This document shows positions 1-7,114 of a DNA stretch of 22,613 nucleotides, piece by piece. This DNA is from CAINVV01 sp038323575 (GTDB lineage Bacteria; Bacteroidota; Bacteroidia; Bacteroidales; Prolixibacteraceae). The position numbers and the translations under genes were made by a program. How positions within the stretch are numbered: position 1 is the stretch's first letter; every line of letters starts with the position of its first letter. Where the stretch lies: assembly GCA_038323575.1 (NCBI GenBank), contig JBBQHB010000084.1, positions 1 to 22,613 on the forward strand, in the 5' to 3' direction. The notes below the pieces were generated by a model. That model had not been told where the DNA came from and did no database searches. It worked only from the letters and a program-made list of their open reading frames with translations.

Positions 1-236
1 CTAAAGTGAGCTAAAGTGAGCTAAAGTGACTAAAGTGACTAAAGTTAAGAAGAAAGTGGCAAAAGTGACAAATGTGAGTTAAGTTGAGAAAATAGTGATT
101 GAGTTTCTTCAATTAATAATTGCTATTTTCGATCAGGCAAAGTACTTTAGTCACTTTAGTTCACTTTAGTTCACTTTAGTCACTTCTCAAAAACTTTAGT
201 TCACTTTAGTTCACTTTAGCTCACTTTAGTCACTTC
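1..236. repeat. Two-armed array of ~9-bp repeats upstream of recG
   Basis: The left arm (about 1-95) is built from CTAAAGTGA units, starting regular and decaying to variants such as AAAGTGGC. The right arm (about 144-236) holds the reverse complement, TCACTTTAG, again in 9-10 bp steps. Between them is an AT-rich spacer of about 45 bp. The arms could fold into a long imperfect hairpin. The array ends two bases before the recG ATG, so no ribosome-binding site and no TAnnTTTG promoter fits there; recG is probably transcribed from further upstream. The window begins inside the array, so its true left end is not seen. Related units recur before trpD. Confidence 0.85.
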
Positions 237-238
237 TT

Positions 239-2344
239 ATGACAAGCATCTTAGAACAGGAAATAAAATTCCTTCCGGGGGTCGGTCCCAAAAAAGCGGT
301 AATCCTGACGCAGGAACTGAAAATCACCACGGTGGCTGAGCTGCTCTATTATTTCCCTTACAAATACATCGACCGCACCAAGTTTTACAAAATCAGAGAG
401 ATCAACGAAACCCTTCCGTTCATACAAATCCAGGGAGTGATTACTACGATGGATACCATAGGCGAAGGCAGGGCACAACGGATGGTGGCCAATTTTTACG
501 ACGGCGAAAATTCGATGGAGCTGGTCTGGTTCAGGGGCATCAAGTTTGTGAAAGGTACCCTCAGGAAAAATCTCCCCTATATTATCTTTGGAAAACCAAC
601 CGAATTCAACGGCAAATGGAAACTTGTCCATCCTGAATTGGAGGAAGCCGGCAGTGAATCCGGGAAAACAGGGGGTTACATCCAGCCTTTTTACAACACC
701 AGCGAGAAAATGAAAACCAGTTTTCTCGTTTCCAGGGCCATCCTGAAGCTTCAGCACACGGCCCTGCAGCTTTGCAAAGGCAAAATTACCGAGACTATGC
801 CCGACTGGCTGATCGACCAGCTTAAACTGATGCCGCTTGAAACTGCCCTGATCAACATCCACTTCCCGGTCGACCCTCCCACCCTCCGCCGTGCAGAATA
901 CCGGCTGAAATTCGAAGAACTTTTTTACATCCAGCTCAAACTGCTGCACCTCAAACACGAACGGCAAAACAAGTTTAAGGGGCAGATTTTCAAAGAGGTA
1001 GGTGATCATTTCAATAAATTTTTCTACCATCACCTCCCCTTCGAATTAACCGGAGCCCAGAAACGCGTCATCAAAGAGATCCGGAAAGATACCCTGGCGG
1101 GGAAACAGATGAACCGGCTTTTGCAGGGCGATGTCGGCAGCGGCAAAACCATGGTTGCCCTGATGATCTCGCTGATTGCCATGGACAACGGTTTCCAGTC
1201 GTGCATGATGGCCCCGACAGAAATCCTGGCCGTGCAGCATTATCAGTCGGTGAGGAAGCTAATCGGTGACCTGCGTGTCGAAGTCAGGTTGTTAACCGGT
1301 TCGACAAAAAAATCGGAACGGCTGGTCATCCACCAACAACTGCTGGACGGCACACTTAATCTGCTGATCGGCACCCACGCGCTGCTTGAGGATATCGTTG
1401 AATTCAAAAATCTGGGGATGGTGGTCATTGATGAGCAGCACCGGTTCGGTGTGATGCAGCGTGCCAAGATGTGGCGCAAAAACTTCATCCCCCCGCATGT
1501 TTTGGTAATGACCGCTACACCCATCCCCCGCACGCTGGCCATGACCGTCTACGGTGACCTGGACGTATCGGTCATTGATGAGCTTCCCCCCGGAAGGAAA
1601 CCTATACGAACCTTCCATTATTTCGACAACCACAGGGCCGAATTGAACCAGTTTATCAGAAAGGAAATTGCCCTTGGTCGCCAGATTTACATTGTCTTTC
1701 CGCTGATAAAAGAGTCAGAAAAGCTTGATTTTAAAAACCTGGAAGAGGGGTTTGAACACCTGAGGGTCACTTTCCCTTTGCCTGACTACAGCATCAGCAT
1801 GGTGCACGGCAAGATGAAAGCCAAAGAAAAAGAGACGGAGATGCAGCGGTTTAAAAATAAGGAAACACAAATTCTGGTGGCAACTACCGTGATTGAAGTC
1901 GGGGTCGATGTCCCCAATGCCTCAGTTATGGTGATTGAAAGTGCCGAGAGATTTGGCCTGTCACAGCTCCACCAGCTTCGCGGTAGGGTAGGCAGGGGAG
2001 CCGATCAGTCTTACTGCATTCTGATGAGCAGTGTCAAGCTGAGTCACGAGAGCAGGCAACGGATCGAAACCATGGTAGCTACCAACGACGGTTTCGAAAT
2101 TGCCGAGGCCGACATGCGCCTTCGCGGACCCGGCGACCTGGAGGGCACACAGCAAAGCGGACTTGCCTTCGACCTGCGCATCTCCAACCTGGCGAAAGAC
2201 GGTCAGATACTCCAGTACGCAAGAGACAAAGCAGAAGAGATACTGGCTGCCGATCCGCTTTTGCACCATCCCGAAAACGACATTCTGATCAGGCAACTGC
2301 TGGCCCTGCGGAAAAACCATTTGAACTGGGGAGCCATAAGCTAA
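239..2344 (+). CDS. recG: ATP-dependent DNA helicase RecG
   Basis: Branch-migration helicase that remodels stalled replication forks and Holliday junctions; cytoplasmic, acts on DNA. The 701-residue length is normal. An HhH-like start (FLPGVGPKKA, residues 11-20) leads into an OB-fold wedge domain (about 60-150). The helicase core has Walker A GDVGSGKT (297-304), the RecG form of motif II DEQH (398-401), motif III TATPIPRT (425-432) and the C-terminal GRVGRG motif. The family C-terminal region with RGPGDLEGTQQSG is also present. The ATG at 239 fits the usual Bacteroidota N-terminus, although repeats occupy the bases directly in front of it. No partner gene is visible upstream; the next gene, rnfD-like, has its own promoter. 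Confidence 0.97.
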   Translation: MTSILEQEIKFLPGVGPKKAVILTQELKITTVAELLYYFPYKYIDRTKFYKIREINETLPFIQIQGVITTMDTIGEGRAQRMVANFYDGENSMELVWFRGIKFVKGTLRKNLPYIIFGKPTEFNGKWKLVHPELEEAGSESGKTGGYIQPFYNTSEKMKTSFLVSRAILKLQHTALQLCKGKITETMPDWLIDQLKLMPLETALINIHFPVDPPTLRRAEYRLKFEELFYIQLKLLHLKHERQNKFKGQIFKEVGDHFNKFFYHHLPFELTGAQKRVIKEIRKDTLAGKQMNRLLQGDVGSGKTMVALMISLIAMDNGFQSCMMAPTEILAVQHYQSVRKLIGDLRVEVRLLTGSTKKSERLVIHQQLLDGTLNLLIGTHALLEDIVEFKNLGMVVIDEQHRFGVMQRAKMWRKNFIPPHVLVMTATPIPRTLAMTVYGDLDVSVIDELPPGRKPIRTFHYFDNHRAELNQFIRKEIALGRQIYIVFPLIKESEKLDFKNLEEGFEHLRVTFPLPDYSISMVHGKMKAKEKETEMQRFKNKETQILVATTVIEVGVDVPNASVMVIESAERFGLSQLHQLRGRVGRGADQSYCILMSSVKLSHESRQRIETMVATNDGFEIAEADMRLRGPGDLEGTQQSGLAFDLRISNLAKDGQILQYARDKAEEILAADPLLHHPENDILIRQLLALRKNHLNWGAIS

Positions 2345-2390
2345 ATTGTACTGGATATACCAATTTTCATAGAAATGAAAGGAGATAGGA

Positions 2391-2424
2391 GAAAGGATAA
2401 AGGATAAAGGATAAAGGATAAAGT
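2391..2424 (+). repeat. Heptamer tandem repeat AAAGGAT
   Basis: About five copies of a 7-bp unit, AAAGGAT, lie in the recG to rnfD-like spacer, 46 bases after the recG stop. The same unit occurs in reverse orientation near 20409-20458. The rest of the spacer (2425-2520) is AT-rich with no recognisable gene. Confidence 0.8.
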
Positions 2425-2521
2425 AAGGCGCTGATCATAATTTGCTAAAGTCTTTCCGGCTAAGATCTCTCTTTTTCACTTTTCATTATTCGCTATCCAT
2501 TTTCTGTTTGGGAAAAGTGTT

Positions 2522-2529
2522 TAATTTTG
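2522..2529 (+). promoter_or_regulatory. Bacteroidota -7 box TAATTTTG for the rnfD-like gene
   Basis: TAATTTTG matches the TAnnTTTG consensus exactly. It overlaps the in-frame TTG at 2527, so that TTG cannot be the translation start if the promoter is used; the ATG at 2539 is then the first usable codon with a leader of only a few bases. No TTTG element lies at the ideal 19-21 nt spacing (one at 2507-2510 is too close). Confidence 0.5.
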
Positions 2530-2538
2530 ATCAAACAA

Positions 2539-3522
2539 ATGAGCAATACAAAAACCATTTCTCCCCCAGTCTTCAATCAGGCAGATGAAGCTTCTCCGAA
2601 CATCAACAGGATTGTTTTTGCAGCCCTGTTACCGGCCATGATCATGTCGGTCATTTTTTTCGGCCTTGGCAGCCTGAAAGTATTGGCCTCAGCCGTGCTC
2701 TCCTGTCTGCTTTTCGAATATCTTATCAGGAAATACCTGCTGAAAATTCCGGCAACCATTCCCAACGGATCGGCAGTAATTACAGGTGTTTTGCTGGCTT
2801 TCAACCTGCCGGCAGCATTACCGGTCGGGTTGATTGTGGCAGGATCACTGGTAGCTATAGGAATCTCTGCAAATTCATCGGGCAAATTTTGGCGTATGCC
2901 ATTTAATGCAGTTCTGGTAAGCCGGCTTTTACTGCGTATTTTCTTTCCGGTGCAAATGACCACCTGGCCTGCGGTTGTCACCAAAACCGATTCGCTCACC
3001 GGATTAACTCCCCTCGAAATATTGAATGAAGGTTTAAAAAACGGGAAAACAATTGGCCAAATCACCTCAGGGACCGAATTTTCTCCCTACTTCGACCTGT
3101 TTTGGGGAAACGTGAACGGACCACTTGGCGAAATATCGGTTATCGCTCTGTTAATGGGCGGTCTTTACCTGGTTTCAAAAAAAATTATCACCTGGCATAT
3201 GCCTGCGGCACTTCTTGGTTCGGTTTTTCTCTTTCAGGGTGCGCTTTGGGTACTTGCGCCGGGCCAATTCATGGATCCCCTGTTTCACCTGATAACAGGA
3301 GGTGTAATGTTGATGGCATTCTTTATGGCTACTGATCCGGCAACTTCACCTTTAACACCCGGGGGAAAACTTTTGGCAGGCATCGGCATGGGTTTGATTA
3401 TCATAACAATACGCAATTTCGGAGCATATCCCGGGGAAATTTTCGTTGCCCTCCTGATAGTGAATGGTATTACTCCCCTGATTAACGCAAAAACCAAAAC
3501 ACCTCGTTTTGCAGAAAACTAA
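2539..3522 (+). CDS. RnfD/NqrB-family membrane protein, divergent and solitary
   Basis: Belongs to the RnfD/NqrB family, integral membrane subunits of ion-pumping ferredoxin/NADH:quinone-type redox complexes that carry a covalent FMN. The product is 327 residues from the ATG at 2539, about usual for RnfD, with roughly nine hydrophobic segments. Family signatures are VITGVLLAFNLP (80-91), FFPVQMTTWP (135-144) and TGLTPL (154-159), where Thr157 aligns with the FMN-carrying threonine of the usual SGATPL. Several conserved spots are altered: SGAT reads TGLT, and the FNPALVGR segment reads FNAVLVSR (122-129). The other subunits (RnfA, B, C, E, G) are not nearby, whereas rnf genes normally form one operon. 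It may be a divergent paralogue with an independent role or one that is decaying. Family membership is firm; electron-transfer function is not. Confidence 0.8.
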   Translation: MSNTKTISPPVFNQADEASPNINRIVFAALLPAMIMSVIFFGLGSLKVLASAVLSCLLFEYLIRKYLLKIPATIPNGSAVITGVLLAFNLPAALPVGLIVAGSLVAIGISANSSGKFWRMPFNAVLVSRLLLRIFFPVQMTTWPAVVTKTDSLTGLTPLEILNEGLKNGKTIGQITSGTEFSPYFDLFWGNVNGPLGEISVIALLMGGLYLVSKKIITWHMPAALLGSVFLFQGALWVLAPGQFMDPLFHLITGGVMLMAFFMATDPATSPLTPGGKLLAGIGMGLIIITIRNFGAYPGEIFVALLIVNGITPLINAKTKTPRFAEN

Positions 3523-3545
3523 AATAAAGGAATATTTAGACTTTT

Positions 3546-3578
3546 TTTGTAAAAAGAGCAATCCTTTATTTATCTTTG
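3546..3578 (+). promoter_or_regulatory. Promoter TTTG-N21-TATCTTTG
   Basis: TTTG at 3546-3549 and TATCTTTG at 3571-3578 are 21 nt apart, matching the Bacteroidota two-element consensus. It starts about 20 bases after the rnfD-like stop and about 255 bases before the next intact start at 3834. Either the TonB-domain gene has a long leader or the promoter once served a gene now reduced to the remnant at 3681-3812. Confidence 0.5.
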
Positions 3579-3680
3579 ATATAGCTAATCTTTAAAGGCA
3601 AAACATCCTCCTTTTTATATTACTAAATCTAAAGATAGAAAATTGGCATATATGCAACTGATTGACAGAGCGCCATTCCA

Positions 3681-3812
3681 AAATCGAAAACCGAAAATCG
3701 AAAATTTAACCTATTTAATACCACTACCGTGATCCTGATGCCGTCAGAATTTACCAATGCTGCCAGGAGCTTTTCGGAGATGGTGAGCAAACAGAAAAAG
3801 ACGGATGACTGA
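3681..3812 (+). other. Possible gene remnant in the 3523-3833 spacer
   Basis: The 311-base spacer holds an open frame ending at TGA 3810-3812, with no good start. Its end reads NTTTVILMPSEF followed by about 22 more residues and looks protein-like rather than random. The tail vaguely recalls the end of SPFH/band-7 type proteins, but I cannot assign it. The upstream half of the same stretch (3681-3707) is a low-complexity AAAATCGAAAACC-like repeat similar to one near 5341. It could be the 3' end of a lost gene behind the promoter at 3546, or chance. Confidence 0.25.
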
Positions 3813-3833
3813 TTTTTTTGGTTAAAACCTGAT

Positions 3834-4082
3834 ATGAGAAAGTTAATTCTGCTTCTGCTTTTCCTGATTCCGACTGTCCTGTACGGAAAAGAGACAAAAA
3901 AAATTACCATTGAATATTTTTATCCTTCATTCAAGGAGATCTTTTATGTGCTAAAATCGGACACAACTGTCAGGAATGGATCATACAGGATAGTTGCAAA
4001 CGGAAAAATCCTGGTTCAGGGTTACTATAAAATGGGATTAAAGGACAGCCTCTGGACGCAGTATAACAAAAAAAAATATTGA
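3834..4082 (+). CDS. N-terminal part: signal peptide and MORN-like repeat
   Basis: 82 residues. A lysine/arginine start plus LILLLLFLIPTVLYG is a clear signal peptide, probably cleaved before KETKK. Then comes a repeat of the form NGSYRIVANGKILVQGYYK, typical of the MORN/toxin-antitoxin-like YwqK repeats found in envelope proteins of Bacteroidota. The frame ends at TGA 4080-4082 just after the A9 run. The ATG at 3834 is the only sensible start. Without the downstream domain the product would be a short secreted fragment. Confidence 0.6.
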   Translation: MRKLILLLLFLIPTVLYGKETKKITIEYFYPSFKEIFYVLKSDTTVRNGSYRIVANGKILVQGYYKMGLKDSLWTQYNKKKY

Positions 4083-4600
4083 GGTTTAGAGGTTATTACA
4101 CGGAAGATAAACGGATAGGAGTGTGGGAGTTTTATGACGAAAACGGTGAACCTGAGCAGAAGGTTGATTTCACCAATAACCAGATCAGACTCTACCGGTC
4201 GAAGCTAACCGGACATATCTTCAGGGTAATGTCAGGCAATGATTCAATTTTCTCTATGCTTGACAGACCACCGCTCTATCTTGGTGGATCCACCATAATC
4301 AAGGAATTTATCGCCAATGAAATTCTCCCTCCTTTGCACAAAACAAACGAGAGGGTCGAGGGAACAGTATTCATTGAATTTACTGTTGACAGTACCGGAA
4401 TGACATCCAACCACCATGTCCTGAGAGGAATAGGAACACGTTGTAACCTCGAAGCGCTGAGGGTCGTTAAAACCCTTCCTGACAAGTGGATTCCCGGGGT
4501 TTTAAATGGCAGGGCCGTTTCAGTTAACTATATTATTCCTGTTGTTTTCGATAAAAATACGTACAGCAAAACTTTTTCATATATCATAAGTGCGGAATAG
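4079..4600 (+). CDS. C-terminal part: MORN-like repeat and TonB C-terminal domain
   Basis: The open frame starts in the A9 run; the only nearby initiation codon is a TTG at 4079, which is not convincing as a true start. It opens with GYYTEDKRIGVWEFYDENG, the second MORN-like repeat, and ends with a TonB C-terminal (energy-transducing) domain: GTVFIEFTVDSTGMTSNH, then EALRVVKTLPDKWIPGVLNG and VNYIIPVVF. Such domains in Bacteroidota envelope proteins are often not part of a genuine TonB with an inner-membrane anchor; here no central proline-rich stretch is seen, so a role in energising transport is unlikely. Ends with TAG. Confidence 0.7.
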   Translation: MRFRGYYTEDKRIGVWEFYDENGEPEQKVDFTNNQIRLYRSKLTGHIFRVMSGNDSIFSMLDRPPLYLGGSTIIKEFIANEILPPLHKTNERVEGTVFIEFTVDSTGMTSNHHVLRGIGTRCNLEALRVVKTLPDKWIPGVLNGRAVSVNYIIPVVFDKNTYSKTFSYIISAE

Positions 4601-4618
4601 CATTTCGTAAAAAATACA

Positions 4619-4626
4619 TAAATTTG
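4619..4626 (+). promoter_or_regulatory. -7 box TAAATTTG for the YbjQ-family gene
   Basis: TAAATTTG matches TAnnTTTG and lies 14 bases before the ATG at 4641, immediately after the stop of the TonB-domain gene, so the next gene is likely transcribed independently. No clear -33 TTTG was found. Confidence 0.5.
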
Positions 4627-4640
4627 ATAAATTTTAAACA

Positions 4641-4973
4641 ATGACAGACGACACTTTAATTACTACCAGTACCTCTCTGGAGGGTTACCGGATTATCAGA
4701 CAATTGGGACTGGTACGGGGCATCACCGTTCGTTCCAGAAACATTTTCGGCTCATTTGCCGGAAGTTTCATGACCATTTTCGGAGGCAGGAATGTCATTT
4801 ACACCGAATTATGCGAAAATGCCAGGGAAGAGGCGCTGCAGTTAATGATTCAGCACGCCAGAATAATCGGTGCCAATGCCATCATCAGCATGCGCTATGA
4901 TGCCAACGATGTAATGACCGGACTGACAGAAGTTCTGGCATACGGAACAGCAGTGGTAGTTGAAAAAATATAG
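4641..4973 (+). CDS. YbjQ/UPF0145 family heavy-metal-binding-domain protein
   Basis: 110 residues, the normal length of the YbjQ (UPF0145, DUF74) family. Recognised by the opening TTSTSLEGYRI, the central GLVRGITVRSRNIFGSF, the helical AREEALQLMIQHARIIGANAII and the closing YGTAVVVE. Members are small cytoplasmic proteins forming pentameric rings; the biochemical role is unknown and metal binding is only suggested. Ends with TAG at 4971-4973. The next gene begins five bases downstream, so the two are probably co-transcribed from the -7 box at 4619. Confidence 0.9.
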   Translation: MTDDTLITTSTSLEGYRIIRQLGLVRGITVRSRNIFGSFAGSFMTIFGGRNVIYTELCENAREEALQLMIQHARIIGANAIISMRYDANDVMTGLTEVLAYGTAVVVEKI

Positions 4974-4978
4974 CCGAA

Positions 4979-5296
4979 GTGAAATTAGATTACAAATTCA
5001 CGACATTTCTGATCCTGTCTCTCTTTGCAGGATTCCTGATCTCCTGGAATGATGCCCGACCCGGCTGGGATGATACAGGCATTACCGCCGGGTTGATTGT
5101 CCTGACTGCTGCGCTTTTCGGCTATCTTTATTCCAAATGGCCTTGGATCTGGGCCTTAACAATCGGGCTATGGATTCCGATGCATGCCATCGTTCTGAGT
5201 GGCGACTTCAAAATGCTGCTGGTTACCCTCTTTGGGTTTGCAGGAGCCTACCTTGGAGCAGCCATAAAAAATAACAAACCAGTCAATCCTTCGTGA
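4979..5296 (+). CDS. Small integral membrane protein of unknown function
   Basis: 105 residues from a GTG start. Four hydrophobic segments are visible: about 8-22 (FLILSLFAGFLI), 34-50 (ITAGLIVLTAALFGYLY), 55-72 (WIWALTIGLWIPMHAIVL) and 78-96 (LLVTLFGFAGAYLGAAI), with a short charged tail. I recognise no family motif. The GTG is the only in-frame start that keeps the first helix, and it lies five bases after the YbjQ-family stop, which supports translational coupling. Function cannot be given. Confidence 0.7.
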   Translation: MKLDYKFTTFLILSLFAGFLISWNDARPGWDDTGITAGLIVLTAALFGYLYSKWPWIWALTIGLWIPMHAIVLSGDFKMLLVTLFGFAGAYLGAAIKNNKPVNPS

Positions 5297-5357
5297 CGGC
5301 AATTATCGATTCGGTCCCAGAGCCTAATCGAAGGGTTCAATTTTCGATTTTGGAATA

Positions 5358-5417
5358 CACCACAATAGGCACATAGCTCACAATAGATCCTAATGTGAAC
5401 TATGTGCCTATGTGGTG
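5358..5417. repeat. Long imperfect hairpin between a membrane-protein gene and yicC
   Basis: CACCACAATAGGCACATAG at 5358-5376 pairs with CTATGTGCCTATGTGGTG at 5400-5417, with one bulge; the stem can extend inward with one mismatch (about 24 bp in all, loop about 10). No T run follows on the plus side, so it is not a textbook terminator. The flanks (5320-5356 and 5450-5510) contain AT-rich imperfect repeats such as CAAATTGGCACATCGTCAAATTGACA. No gene is seen in 5297-5487. Confidence 0.65.
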
Positions 5418-5487
5418 AAAAAACATCTACTTATTCCGAATCGCCATATTTTCAAATTGGCACATCGTCAAATTGACAAAATACCGA

Positions 5488-5518
5488 ATTGTCACATCAT
5501 CACATTTAGTTACCTTTG
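5488..5518 (+). promoter_or_regulatory. Promoter ATTG-N19-TACCTTTG for yicC-gmk
   Basis: TACCTTTG at 5511-5518 matches TAnnTTTG, and ATTG at 5488-5491, one base off TTTG, sits 19 nt upstream. Transcription would begin around 5523-5526, about ten bases before the ATG at 5536. This rules out the longer reading frame that opens at 5473 and fixes the yicC start. Confidence 0.6.
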
Positions 5519-5535
5519 CCCAAAAGCAAGTTGGT

Positions 5536-6408
5536 ATGGTAAAATCAATGACCGGTTACGGCAAGGCAGAATGTGAATTCTCACACAAAAAAGTAACCAT
5601 TGAGATTAAATCTCTGAACAGCAAGCAAATGGATCTCAATACCCGGATCTCTCAAATTTTTCGGGAGAAGGATCTGGAGATACGCCGGGAGCTGTCTGAC
5701 AAACTGGTACGCGGCAAAGTAGATTTCATCCTGTATACGGAGTCGTTGGGCGATGAATCGGCGACCAAAATCAATGCCGGAATTGTTAAAAGTTACTATA
5801 GACAGATGGAACAGATTTCTGCAGATCTGAATATTCCGCTGAACAGCACAATCTTACAGACAATCCTCACGCTGCCGGAAGTAGTAAAAAATGAACGGGA
5901 AGAGCTCAATGACCAGGAATGGAAATCCATTCTGGCCAAAATAGCCGAGGCCGTTGATGCCGTCGATCAGTTTCGTATCCAGGAGGGTGCAATCCTCAAA
6001 CAGGATCTTGTGTACAATGTTCAGTCCATAACTTCCCTGCTTTCTGAGGTCGATCAATATGAAGTAGAACGTGTGACCCGCATCAAGGAGAAAATATACG
6101 ACGGGCTCAAGGATATTTCCATCGAGCAGGTCAACGAAAACAGGCTGGAACAGGAGATGATTTTCTACCTTGAAAAGATGGATGTCAACGAGGAAAAAGT
6201 AAGGTTACTTAACCATTGCAATTATTTCCTGGAAACACTCGAACTGGATGAATCGGTCGGTAAAAAACTTGGTTTCATTGCGCAGGAGATCGGTCGGGAA
6301 GTAAACACGCTCGGCTCCAAAGCCAACCATACCGAGATGCAGAAACTGGTGATCCGGATGAAAGACGCTCTTGAAAGAATAAAAGAACAGTTACTCAATG
6401 TTTTATAA
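5536..6408 (+). CDS. yicC: YicC family protein (endoribonuclease family)
   Basis: 290 residues from the ATG at 5536, typical of the YicC family. The start MVKSMTGYGKAE is the family N-terminus; the C-terminal DUF1732-type half has the conserved GKKLGFIAQEIGREVNTLGSKAN and a closing RIKEQLLNVL. E. coli YicC has been described as an endoribonuclease; the role in Bacteroidota is inferred from homology. An upstream extension of the frame to 5473 is possible but would put the promoter inside the gene. gmk follows closely (14 bases to its preferred ATG), a pairing conserved across many bacteria, so both are probably one transcript. Confidence 0.93.
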   Translation: MVKSMTGYGKAECEFSHKKVTIEIKSLNSKQMDLNTRISQIFREKDLEIRRELSDKLVRGKVDFILYTESLGDESATKINAGIVKSYYRQMEQISADLNIPLNSTILQTILTLPEVVKNEREELNDQEWKSILAKIAEAVDAVDQFRIQEGAILKQDLVYNVQSITSLLSEVDQYEVERVTRIKEKIYDGLKDISIEQVNENRLEQEMIFYLEKMDVNEEKVRLLNHCNYFLETLELDESVGKKLGFIAQEIGREVNTLGSKANHTEMQKLVIRMKDALERIKEQLLNVL

Positions 6409-6422
6409 TAGTGTTGAAAGGC

Positions 6423-6989
6423 ATGAAGGAAGGTAAAATCATCATTTTCTCCGCTCCTTCGGGCGCCGGTAAAACAACCATCGTCAGACACCTGCTTTCG
6501 ACGGATCACAACTTTAATTTTTCTGTCTCCGCTACAAGCCGGAAACCACGGGGCAGTGAAGTGGACGGGGTCGACTACTATTTCATGACGGCCGAAGCAT
6601 TCAAAACCAAAATTGCCAACGATGAATTCCTGGAGTGGCAGGAGGTTTACCCCGACAATTTTTACGGTTCCCTGAAAAGTGAAGTAGAAAGGATTCTCGG
6701 CAGCGGAAAAAATATCCTGTTTGACGTGGATGTAGTTGGCGGCAGCAACATCAAAAAATATTACGGCGACCGGGCGTTGGCATTCTTTATCCAGCCCCCC
6801 TCAATAACAGAACTCGAAAAACGACTGATTGCCCGCTCCACTGATGATAAAGAGGTAATCCGTAAAAGAGTGGAGAAAGCAGAACGGGAAATGGCCTACG
6901 CACCCCAATTCGATGTAATCATTATTAACGACACCCTGGAACATGCGCTGCAGGAAGCAGAAGAAAAGGTGAAAGAATTTTTAGCTTAA
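6423..6989 (+). CDS. gmk: Guanylate kinase
   Basis: Phosphorylates GMP to GDP with ATP in the cytoplasm; essential in nucleotide supply. 188 residues from the ATG at 6423. The P-loop is APSGAGKTT (about residues 11-19); the GMP-binding region has SRKPRGSEVDGVDYYF and EWQEVY, and the lid/Arg region has IRKRVEKAEREM. An in-frame GTG at 6411 would add four residues (MLKG); the ATG matches family N-termini better. Downstream there is a 518-base spacer; nadD, which often follows gmk in Bacteroidota, is not here. Confidence 0.96.
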   Translation: MKEGKIIIFSAPSGAGKTTIVRHLLSTDHNFNFSVSATSRKPRGSEVDGVDYYFMTAEAFKTKIANDEFLEWQEVYPDNFYGSLKSEVERILGSGKNILFDVDVVGGSNIKKYYGDRALAFFIQPPSITELEKRLIARSTDDKEVIRKRVEKAEREMAYAPQFDVIIINDTLEHALQEAEEKVKEFLA

Positions 6990-7010
6990 TTGTTTCGGGT
7001 AATGTATAAA

Positions 7011-7056
7011 GATATGAGACATGAGATATGAGACATGAGATATGAGTTATGAGATG
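7011..7056 (+). repeat. ATGAGA-type tandem repeat after gmk
   Basis: A run of alternating GATATGAG and ACATGAG units starts 21 bases after the gmk stop. It is the same family as at 9495-9540, 18281-18358 and 20371-20390. It decays downstream into AGCGAGAC-like text (to about 7097). Confidence 0.8.
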
Positions 7057-7114
7057 TAAAAAACGAGAAGCGAGACAGGGGAAGCGGGACAGGACGAGGC
7101 ACTCATGTGGCGCT

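Larger units (their letters stand above)
3834..4600 (+). pseudogene. TonB C-terminal-domain protein split by a one-base shift at an A9 run
   Basis: Two open frames in different phases together make one sensible protein of about 255 residues: signal peptide, MORN-like repeats, TonB C-terminal domain. The junction is a run of nine A (4068-4076). In the first frame it reads aac-aaa-aaa-aaa-tat-tga and stops at once; a slip of -1 on the A run continues into the second frame and joins KKK to ILRFRGYY, restoring the repeat spacing. One extra A would do the same. The cause may be a real deletion, a homopolymer sequencing error, switching by A-tract length, or recoding by ribosomal or transcriptional slippage. 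The sequence alone cannot decide. Confidence 0.75.

Noticed and set aside
1..236. CRISPR array
   Set aside because: Units are 9-10 bp, directly adjacent, with no unique spacers, and no cas gene is present.
1..236. Replication origin with iterons
   Set aside because: Opposed arrays around an AT-rich core look suggestive, but the same repeat family occurs before trpD and no dnaA or rep gene is near.
251..1033. A 260-codon minus-strand frame
   Set aside because: It lies wholly inside recG on the other strand and has no recognisable motif.
5473..5535. Longer yicC start
   Set aside because: The extension overlaps the TACCTTTG promoter and a repeat, and the family N-terminus begins at MVKSMTGYG.
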